Both the position numbers and the translations under genes were made by a program. The notes under the pieces were generated by a model. That model searched no databases. It saw nothing but the letters and a program-made list of their open reading frames with translations, and was not told where the DNA came from. This document shows, in pieces, positions 54,680 through 60,900 of a stretch of DNA of 60,900 nt. Each line of letters begins with the position of its first letter. Position 1 is the first letter of the stretch. The stretch is from Pseudomonadota bacterium (GTDB taxonomy: Bacteria > Pseudomonadota > Gammaproteobacteria > Xanthomonadales > Rhodanobacteraceae): contig JAJYQO010000018.1 in NCBI GenBank assembly GCA_021794575.1, positions 1 through 60,900 of the forward strand. Direction: 5' to 3'.

Positions 54680-57067
54680 ATGTCCACCAAGCATCGCGAT
54701 TCGAGCGCCACAGCGCTGTTGGCCGCCTGCCTGGTTCTACTGGCGGTGCTGGCGCTGTTGGCGCTTGCGTGGATTCCATCGCCGCTGAAGGTGCCCGTAG
54801 CCGCCGCCGCGCTGTTGGCTGGCGTGTTGGCCGCGCTGGCCTACCGGCGCATCGCGCGACGCTGGTCCGAGGCCGTCCTGCTGCAGGCGCCGCCGCCGGC
54901 AGCCGCGGATGCCCCGCGCATGGTCATCCTCGAGAAGGAGCTGGCCGCGCTGCAGGGCATGCAGAAAGAACTGGTCACCGCCAAACGCGCCGCCGAGGCC
55001 GCGACGCTGGCCAAGAGCGAATTCCTGGCCACCATGAGCCACGAAATCCGCACCCCGCTGAACGGCATCCTGCCGCTGCTGGATATCGTCCTCAGCGGGC
55101 CGCTCAACAGCGAGCAGCGCGACTACCTGGCCACCGCGCAACGCTCGGCGCAGGAGCTGTTGCGCATCGTCGACGACATCCTCGATTACTCCAAGGTCGA
55201 GGCCGGCAAGCTCGAACTGGAAAACGTCACCCTCAACCTGCGCGATCTGCTGGACAGCGTGCAGGCGCTGATGGAAAAGGCCGCCGAAGCCAAGCACCTC
55301 ACGCTGCGCCTCAGTGTCGACGACGACGTGCGCACGCTGCTGCGCGGCGATCCGGTGCGCATCCGCCAGGTGCTCAGCAACCTGGTCAGCAACGGGCTCA
55401 AGTTCACTGAGCGCGGCGGAGTGTCGGTGCGCGTCAGCCGGCGTGCGGAGACACCCACCCACGAGGAAATCGTGTTCGCCGTGCGCGACACCGGCATCGG
55501 CATCGCGCCCGAGGCCGCCGCGCGCCTGTTCCAGCCCTTCAGCCAGGCAGAAAGCAGCACTACGCGCCGCTACGGCGGCACTGGCCTCGGCCTGACCATT
55601 TGCAAGAAGCTGGTCGAGCTGATGGGCGGCAAGATCGGCGTGCGCTCCGAATCGGGCAAGGGCTCGGTGTTCTGGTTCAGCCTGCCGCTGGCCAAGCTGC
55701 CGGGCGAAGTGGCGCAGGGCCGGCTCAGCCTGCAGGGCGTGCGCGGTGTCTATGTCGGCAGCCAGCGCGGCTACGAAAAGCTCAACCCGCTGCTGGCCGG
55801 CCTGGGCTTGCAGATCGAACTGGTGCCACAGGCCGCCGAGGCGCTGGCGCGCCTGCGCCGCTCGGCGCCGCTGGGCCGCAGCTTCGGTCACGAGTTGCTG
55901 GTCGCCGAGATCGGCGGCGCGCCCGGTGAAACGCAGACCCTGGTGCGCAACGTGTTGCGCGAGCCGACACTGGAGCGCGTACGCGTCCTGCTGCCGGGCG
56001 CGCCGGCCGAGGCCGGCGCGGCGCGCATCGGCGTGTTGCCGCGCGAACCGGACGAGTCCGCGTTGCGTGCCGCGCTGGAGAGCCTGTTTTCGCTCAGTTC
56101 GCAGACGCGGCCCGAACCGCTGATCGCGCGTGCCAGCGCCCCCACGCGCGCGGCGTTGACGCCGGCCAACGAACTGGAACCGCCCCTGCGCGGACGCGTG
56201 TTGCTGGTCGAGGATCATCCGGTCAACCAGCAGGTCGCCACCAAACTGCTCGGGCGCCTGGGCCTGGAGGTGGTGCAGGCCAACCACGGCAGCGAAGCAC
56301 TGGATCTGCTCGGCAAGGGCGTATTCGATCTGGTGCTGATGGACTGCCAGATGCCGGTGATGGATGGCTATGCCGCCACGCGCGAGTTACGTCGCCGCGA
56401 GGCCATCACCAATTCGCCGCGGCTGCCGGTGATCGCCATGACCGCGCACGCCATGGCGGGCGACCGCGAGAAATGCCTGGATAGCGGCATGGACGATTAC
56501 CTCTCCAAGCCGCTGGACCGCGCCCTGCTGGCGCGCACGCTGAAGCAGTGGCTACCGACGACGCCGGTCGAGGAGGCCATCCCGGTGGCGCCCGCGCCGG
56601 TAGCGCCCGATCCTGGTCAGGTGCTGCGCGCCGCCGCGCGCGCCGCCGCCGCGCCCAGCCGCATCACCCCGCCGCCGCCGTCGCCCAGCTTCACGGCCGC
56701 CGCCGCCGCCGCGGTCAGCGCCGAGGAACTGCTCGACGACGGCGTGCTGCGCGACCTCGAGGACATCATGGGTGACGAGCTGAAGCCGCTGGTCGCCGTG
56801 TTCCTGGGCGACAGCCCCAAGCGCATCGTCCAGCTCGAGCAGGCCGCGGTGATGAAAGACATCACCGGACTCTCGCAGCAGGCGCATGCGCTGAAGTCGG
56901 CCAGCGCCAACCTCGGCGCCAAGCGCATGTCGGCGCTGGCCAAGGCGCTGGAGCTGGACGCACGCGGCGGGCGTGTGGCCAATCCGGTGGCGCGCGTCGC
57001 CGAACTGAAAGCCATCTATCTGGCCACCGCCGAGGCGCTGCGCGAGCGTTTCGGGGCACGCGCCTGA
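54680..57067 (+). CDS. hybrid sensor histidine kinase (HisKA-HATPase-REC-REC-Hpt)
   Basis: 795 residues. Two N-terminal membrane helices (about 10-55) with almost no periplasmic loop, so it senses in or at the membrane. A coiled coil leads to HisKA (H121 in FLATMSHEIRTPLNG). The ATPase has NLVSNGLKF, RDTGIGI and GGTGLGLTICKKL. A degenerate receiver (about 355-470) precedes the active one (D555, LVLMDCQMPVMDG). The Hpt has H736 in QQAHALKSASANLG. The start is the ATG behind AGGAG; an ATG at 54668 overlaps the previous stop. The pair with the upstream regulator is almost certainly functional. Confidence 0.92.
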   Translation: MSTKHRDSSATALLAACLVLLAVLALLALAWIPSPLKVPVAAAALLAGVLAALAYRRIARRWSEAVLLQAPPPAAADAPRMVILEKELAALQGMQKELVTAKRAAEAATLAKSEFLATMSHEIRTPLNGILPLLDIVLSGPLNSEQRDYLATAQRSAQELLRIVDDILDYSKVEAGKLELENVTLNLRDLLDSVQALMEKAAEAKHLTLRLSVDDDVRTLLRGDPVRIRQVLSNLVSNGLKFTERGGVSVRVSRRAETPTHEEIVFAVRDTGIGIAPEAAARLFQPFSQAESSTTRRYGGTGLGLTICKKLVELMGGKIGVRSESGKGSVFWFSLPLAKLPGEVAQGRLSLQGVRGVYVGSQRGYEKLNPLLAGLGLQIELVPQAAEALARLRRSAPLGRSFGHELLVAEIGGAPGETQTLVRNVLREPTLERVRVLLPGAPAEAGAARIGVLPREPDESALRAALESLFSLSSQTRPEPLIARASAPTRAALTPANELEPPLRGRVLLVEDHPVNQQVATKLLGRLGLEVVQANHGSEALDLLGKGVFDLVLMDCQMPVMDGYAATRELRRREAITNSPRLPVIAMTAHAMAGDREKCLDSGMDDYLSKPLDRALLARTLKQWLPTTPVEEAIPVAPAPVAPDPGQVLRAAARAAAAPSRITPPPPSPSFTAAAAAAVSAEELLDDGVLRDLEDIMGDELKPLVAVFLGDSPKRIVQLEQAAVMKDITGLSQQAHALKSASANLGAKRMSALAKALELDARGGRVANPVARVAELKAIYLATAEALRERFGARA

Positions 57068-57082
57068 GAGCGGAGCCGCGGT

Positions 57083-57625
57083 TCAGACAGTGGCGTCGCA
57101 GTGCCTGCCGGCTGCCCAAGGCGGGGGCAGCTCGCGTTCGCACAGGCGTTCGGCGTGCAGCACGAACTGGCGCAGCGCGCGCAGATAGACCTCGCGCTTG
57201 AACGCCACCACGTTCTCTCCCGGATACCAGAAATCCACCCAGCGCCAGTCGTCGAACTCAGGATGCGACACCGCATCCAGCCGCACCTGCGAGTCGTCTC
57301 CGGTGAAGCGCAGCAGAAACCAGACCTGCTTCTGACCGACGCATAGCGGTTTCTGGTGGTGACGCAGATAGCGCTGCGGCAGCCGGTAGCGCAGCCAGCC
57401 CGGGGTGGCCGCCAGCACCTCGACATGTGCCGGCAGCAGACCGGTTTCCTCGCCCAGCTCGCGGTACATCGCTTCCAGCGGAGTCTCGTCGCTGCCGATG
57501 CCGCCCTGCGGAAACTGCCAGCCGTCGCGCGTGATGCGCCGTGCCCAGAACACCCGGCCTTCCGGGTTGAGCAGCACGATGCCCACGTTCGGGCGAAAGC
57601 CGTCGGCGTCGATCACGTCGGACAT
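57083..57625 (-). CDS. rppH: RNA pyrophosphohydrolase RppH
   Basis: 180 residues. Nudix enzyme that removes pyrophosphate from 5'-triphosphate mRNA and starts decay. The start at [20 protein letters not shown] matches Rpp[21 protein letters not shown] leads into the Nudix box ending RELGEETGL. The C-terminal block [13 protein letters not shown] is typical. It is convergent with the kinase gene (15 bases). Confidence 0.96.
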   Translation of the reverse strand: MSDVIDADGFRPNVGIVLLNPEGRVFWARRITRDGWQFPQGGIGSDETPLEAMYRELGEETGLLPAHVEVLAATPGWLRYRLPQRYLRHHQKPLCVGQKQVWFLLRFTGDDSQVRLDAVSHPEFDDWRWVDFWYPGENVVAFKREVYLRALRQFVLHAERLCERELPPPWAAGRHCDATV

Positions 57626-57690
57626 GGCGGACCATGCGGATACCTGTGACGATTCAAGCATGCGCGCCGCAGCGCAGCAAGCGCCGATCC

Positions 57691-57720
57691 TTGCATGATG
57701 TCGCCGCCGCCACCTAAACT
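57691..57720 (+). promoter_or_regulatory. candidate promoter of the tRNA gene
   Basis: TTGCAT (57691-57696), 18 bases, TAAACT (57715-57720). The expected start is about 57727, eight bases before the mature tRNA. -35 matches at five and -10 at four of six positions. Confidence 0.55.
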
Positions 57721-57734
57721 TCGCGGTTCGCAGC

Positions 57735-57811
57735 GGCTAGGTAGCTCAGATGGTTAGAGCGCGGCACTCATAATGCTGAGGTCGGCGGTTCGATCCCGCC
57801 CCTAGCCACCA
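57735..57811 (+). tRNA. tRNA with CAT anticodon (elongator Met most likely)
   Basis: 77 bases with encoded CCA. Acceptor GGCTAGG/CCTAGCC, D stem GCTC/GAGC, anticodon stem CGGCA/TGCTG with loop CTCATAA (anticodon CAT), T stem GGCGG/CCGCC with loop TTCGATC. G1-C72 pairing excludes the initiator. T4 and A5 in the acceptor agree with E. coli elongator Met rather than the lysidine-modified Ile2 tRNA, but this is not proof. Confidence 0.95.
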
Positions 57812-58287
57812 CTCGTTCCGGCGCGTTGCGCGGCCCCCCTGAAACCCGCATACGGCCCTGCTTCCCGAGTGCTGAGCCCGATCGGGCATTTGCTGTGTTC
57901 CGCGCGATTTCAAGCCTTCGTTCGGACGTCCGAACGCCTCCTGCGCCTGTCTTGAGCTTGCCGAAGAGTGCCCGCAGGGCCGGATGAGGATTCGCGACGG
58001 CCGCATGGCGTTGCCGGATTCATAGTGACGATTACTCGGCGCCGAACCCTCACCTCAACCATTCCCGGCGGGAGAGGAGCTTTCAGCTGCCGAACTTCGA
58101 TGCGAATCAGGTTGCGGCATGCCCATGCGGATACTCAACAAGAAAAGCTCCCGGCTGGAACGTGGGCGATGGCATGACTGACGTATGGGCCGGGTGCCGG
58201 GCTACGAGGTGATCTCGCGTGTGTCGCCGTGCTCGCGAGATTGATCATCCTGCGCCTGCAACGTGCGTCGGAGCTGATCACAAGATT
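57812..58287. other. 476-base gap of repeat debris after the tRNA
   Basis: No gene seen. It holds the 18-base palindrome CGTTCGGACGTCCGAACG (57919-57936), a CTTGAGCTTGCCGAAG string (57953-57968) like dispersed proteobacterial repeats, and AACCCTCACCTCAACCATTC followed by CCGGCGGGAGAGGAG (about 58046-58080), like the CCCTCTCCC...GGGAGAGGG family. A 3' tRNA end is a usual integration site, but no integrase or att duplication is visible. Confidence 0.6.
57919..57936. repeat. 18-bp perfect palindrome
   Basis: CGTTCGGACGTCCGAACG, fully self-complementary. It lies 108 bases after the tRNA. It may be part of a dispersed repeat, a terminator stem or a protein-binding site. Confidence 0.7.
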
Positions 58288-60186
58288 TTACGGATAGCGT
58301 GCTTTCGTGGCTTCTGGGGTCGGGGGATCGATCGGCGTCCATTTGAACTCGCGCATCCATTGCGGAACATGGGCAGCATGCAAAGGTGCCGATAACGCAT
58401 ACCCTTGCCCGGCGTCGGCGCCAAGCTGCACGGCCAACTCGACCAGTGACGTTGTTTCCAGGCCTTCTAGAACGGTACGAAGCCCCAAACTGCGCGGCAC
58501 ATTCAGCAGTGCCGCTAAGAAATGGCGTCGCTTCGGATGTGTGGCATCGAGCCCGGCGAGCAGCTGGCGGTCAAACTTCACGCTGTCGAAAGGGAGCATG
58601 CGCAAGCGCCAGAGGTTGCTGAAGCCGGAACCAAAATCGTCCATCACCAGCCGAACGCCCTGTTGTGCCAGGCGCTGGATCGCAATGTCGCGCAGGGCGG
58701 TCGCGGAAGTCTCCTCGTCTTCCAGCAATTCGAGCGCGAGACGACCCGGCGCAATGCCGGCGCGCGCCAGGCTGTCCTGAACCCATTGCACACAGTCGGG
58801 GTGGACAAGGACGGATGGCGGCAGGTTCACGGCCAGGGACAGGTGGATGTGCTGTTGATCCCATAGGGCCAGTTGGCGCAAGCCCATCCGCAGGCCCAGC
58901 ACGAACAGGCGATGCAGCTCAGCGCGCCCGAAGCCGGTCAGGAAGTCCTTGGGCTGGATCAGCGCAGTCGGGCCATCGCCGAGGCGGGCCAGGGCTTCGA
59001 CCATGACCGGCGTTCCGCCGGTGAGCTCAATGATGGGCTGGTATGCCAGTTCGACCGCGCCATGGCTCAGCAACTGCAGATGTCCCCGGCGTATCTCGTC
59101 GGGCAGGAGTTGCGCACGATTGCGGCGCCCGAGCTCGACAAAGGCCTGATCGAAGACCTGACGCAGAGCCTGCAGGAACAAGCGCATCGCATCCGGTTCG
59201 AACTGCGCGGGCCAACGCCCGTACAGCGCGAGCAGCGCGACGGGTTCTCCGCCGAGATCGTCGATCGGCAACGCCGCGGACGAATAGATGCCCGCTTCAT
59301 GTGCCGCTGGCGCCCAGGGGGCAGCGCCCGCATCGACCCGATACGAGCGATTGGTCTCGATGCGCCGGCTGCGCCATGCGCGCGCCTGCGGCGAATGCCC
59401 AAACGAATTGTGAGCATCCATGGTGAGCGATCCGACCTGCAAACGCTGGATGGCCGCGAAGTAGGGCTGAAATCCGGACGAGGTGAATTCATAGACGATG
59501 CGGGCTTCGTTGTCAGGTCGACCCAGCGCCAGTGCGACGATGCCGAGATGCCCGGCAAGGCGCCGCATCGCGCCGGTCACGAATTCCGGCCAATCCGTGG
59601 CCTCCATGCGCCAGCGCTCCAATGCAACGATCAGCTGGTGGCGCAGCAGGGTCTGTTCGTGCTGGCCATCGAGTTGTGCCTTGAGTTCCTCGCGCATGCG
59701 GGCAGTCAGAACGGCGATCAGGGCGCTGCGTCGTTCGTGCGGCCACGGCAATCGCGCAACGGCCTTGTGCATCAGCCGAAGCGCCACCCACATGCACTCC
59801 ACCGCGACGCTCAGGGGCACGCCCAGGGCTTCGAAGCTTTGGCCCACCGTGCGCGCGCGCGTGCGTTGGCGTTGACGCGTCAGGCGAGCGTGGGCGATCC
59901 AGGTGAGATGCCGACGGATGGATGCCGTGCCATCCAGCAGGCCCTCGAGTTCGAGCAAGGCGAGGACCGGCTGCCCTCTTGGGTCGCTGTCGATCAGGGC
60001 GCGCGCGGCGCCGGCGGCGGCATCGATGGTGCTGTGCAGCGCTGGGCTCGCTTCGCGAATCAGCGCCCGTGCGGCCGCGTCATACGGATCCAGGCGATCG
60101 AGCGCATGTACGTCCGCGAGGGCGGCCTCGGCGCCTGCCGGCGCGTCGGTTTGCTCTCGGTCCACCTCGGCACGTGATTGCACCAT
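58288..60186 (-). CDS. GAF-EAL cyclic-di-GMP phosphodiesterase with globin-like N-terminus
   Basis: 632 residues. The N-terminal helical part (about 45-155) has the look of a globin-coupled sensor, but where those have GxxH it reads GQSF, so the proximal heme ligand seems missing. A GAF-like domain spans about 190-360. The C-terminal EAL domain keeps the catalytic set: VEALARL, AVNLPPSVL, ELLEDEE, MDDFGSGFSNL, VKFD, LEGLET and QGYALSAPL. It should hydrolyse c-di-GMP. The start at ATG 60186 was chosen behind GGGGGG; GTG 60216 is the alternative. Confidence 0.87.
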   Translation of the reverse strand: MVQSRAEVDREQTDAPAGAEAALADVHALDRLDPYDAAARALIREASPALHSTIDAAAGAARALIDSDPRGQPVLALLELEGLLDGTASIRRHLTWIAHARLTRQRQRTRARTVGQSFEALGVPLSVAVECMWVALRLMHKAVARLPWPHERRSALIAVLTARMREELKAQLDGQHEQTLLRHQLIVALERWRMEATDWPEFVTGAMRRLAGHLGIVALALGRPDNEARIVYEFTSSGFQPYFAAIQRLQVGSLTMDAHNSFGHSPQARAWRSRRIETNRSYRVDAGAAPWAPAAHEAGIYSSAALPIDDLGGEPVALLALYGRWPAQFEPDAMRLFLQALRQVFDQAFVELGRRNRAQLLPDEIRRGHLQLLSHGAVELAYQPIIELTGGTPVMVEALARLGDGPTALIQPKDFLTGFGRAELHRLFVLGLRMGLRQLALWDQQHIHLSLAVNLPPSVLVHPDCVQWVQDSLARAGIAPGRLALELLEDEETSATALRDIAIQRLAQQGVRLVMDDFGSGFSNLWRLRMLPFDSVKFDRQLLAGLDATHPKRRHFLAALLNVPRSLGLRTVLEGLETTSLVELAVQLGADAGQGYALSAPLHAAHVPQWMREFKWTPIDPPTPEATKARYP

Positions 60187-60387
60187 CGCGGCGGCCCCCC
60201 GGCTGAATTGGAGCACTGCCCCTTGTTGGGCTCAAGTGCTGTCGATTGCAAGGCGGGTGCGCGGTATCCGGTTCGGTGCCGCGGTGTCGCCACCAACGGC
60301 AGTCTGCGTTGCGCAGATCGCGCTACTGTGCGTCGCATCACGCGGCGTTGCGAAATTTTGCAGCGCATCAAGGCACGCGAAACGTAA

Positions 60388-60409
60388 TCTGCATGTTTCG
60401 GCATGCAGA
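60388..60409. promoter_or_regulatory. 8-bp inverted repeat upstream of the last gene
   Basis: TCTGCATG-TTTCGG-CATGCAGA, perfect arms, 56 bases before the ATG of the right-edge gene and in the gap divergent to the EAL gene. Operator or leader hairpin; undetermined. Confidence 0.4.
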
Positions 60410-60464
60410 CCGCCGCGCGCGGCTCGAGCCGGTATGGACAGTCCAACGCGACGAGGCGACGATC

Positions 60465-60900
60465 ATGGGCTCGGAGTTATCCAGCGCAACAAGCGGTTTG
60501 GTGGTTGAGGAACTATTCGCCGCCGGCTACATGGCCAAGGTGTTCCGGATTGCCTGCCCAACCATGCATGCGCTGGATAGCCTGGACGCCCAGGCCTTGG
60601 GCGCCGAACTCGGTACGCTGATTGCGCAAACCGACCAGATGGGCGGCCCCGACACCACGATCGTGCTGGAAGTCGTCGGCGACACGATCGTGCCGCTGTA
60701 TGTGGACTTTGCGATCGAATACCTGATCGACCAGCGCGCACGAGTCGGCGTGATCGTAGTCTGCAAGGACGTGACGACGCACGATCCGGACTCCACGCTG
60801 CCCAAAGCGCTGTGCGCGAATGTCAGCGAAGTGAACCGCCGCGGCGTGCTCTGGAACCCGGTGAGCAAGCGCGTCATCCCGGCCCGCCCGTCGGCCGCGT
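60465..60900 (+). CDS. partial unknown protein running off the window
   Basis: 145 codons are open from ATG 60465 (GAGGCG upstream) to the window edge with no stop. The first residues read MGSELSSATSGLVVEELFAA; later parts include IVLEVVGDTIVPLYVDFAIE and RARVGVIVVCKDV. No domain was recognised. Third positions become GC-rich along the frame, as in neighbouring genes, so it is probably coding. It is divergent from the EAL gene with 278 bases between starts. Confidence 0.7.
   Translation, partial: MGSELSSATSGLVVEELFAAGYMAKVFRIACPTMHALDSLDAQALGAELGTLIAQTDQMGGPDTTIVLEVVGDTIVPLYVDFAIEYLIDQRARVGVIVVCKDVTTHDPDSTLPKALCANVSEVNRRGVLWNPVSKRVIPARPSAA

Noticed and set aside
58243-58254. TTGATCATCC string near the EAL gene
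   Set aside because: It lacks the second half-site and lies downstream of the gene's 3' end.

Overview
This is GC-rich chromosomal DNA from a gammaproteobacterium. The gene order points to Xanthomonadales (Lysobacterales), probably a facultatively anaerobic Rhodanobacteraceae-like lineage. Blocks supporting this are LysM-dprA, lptM-dapF-DUF484-xerC, DUF2782/polA, cutA-dsbD-tlpA-aroQ-accB-accC-prmA and DUF6776-bactofilin-erpA-nudC. Codon use is uniform, and I see no transposase, prophage, CRISPR array or plasmid gene. The taxonomic reading is inference from gene content; no database was searched.

Layout. 0.1-2.7 kb: a LysM envelope protein and DprA. 2.7-12.2 kb, minus strand: purD, a Phe-for-Tyr SDR overlapping a methyltransferase, an adenylating ligase, topA, a GT9 glycosyltransferase, a small ORF and a lipid A-type acyltransferase. 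12.3-14.7 kb: dtd and rpoD. 14.8-19.2 kb, minus: AMP nucleosidase, xerC, DUF484, dapF, lptM and a Sel1 protein. 19.4-25.2 kb: glmU, hrpB, tatD and an SCO copper chaperone.

25.4-32.9 kb is the most interesting block, an anaerobic quinone and electron-transfer regulon: HiPIP, fabA-fabB, ubiD, ubiU-ubiV, a convergent ubiT and a small four-cysteine protein. Five FNR/ANR-type boxes (TTGATCCAG core) precede HiPIP, ubiD, ubiU, ubiT and the Cys protein. Each is followed at class II spacing by a -10-like element. UbiT carries an N-terminal AroQ-type chorismate mutase domain whose residues align without gaps to the E. coli PheA active site. This chorismate mutase-UbiT fusion is my leading candidate for an undescribed system: it would couple the chorismate branch point to O2-independent ubiquinone synthesis.

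33-45 kb: polA, a cluster of REPIN-like repeats, a beta-hydroxyacid dehydrogenase, cutA, dsbD, a TlpA thioredoxin, aroQ, accB, accC, a rhodanese and prmA. The 5' end of accB is duplicated exactly (91 bp). The upstream copy encodes a 34-residue truncated BCCP peptide that ends inside a hairpin, which suggests an autoregulatory leader.

45-60.9 kb: an M16 peptidase, ampE, nudC-erpA-bactofilin-DUF6776 (minus), hemJ, a five-domain response regulator whose output domains all look inactive, its partner hybrid kinase, rppH, a tRNA with CAT anticodon, repeat-rich intergenic DNA, a GAF-EAL phosphodiesterase, and a truncated unknown gene at the right edge.
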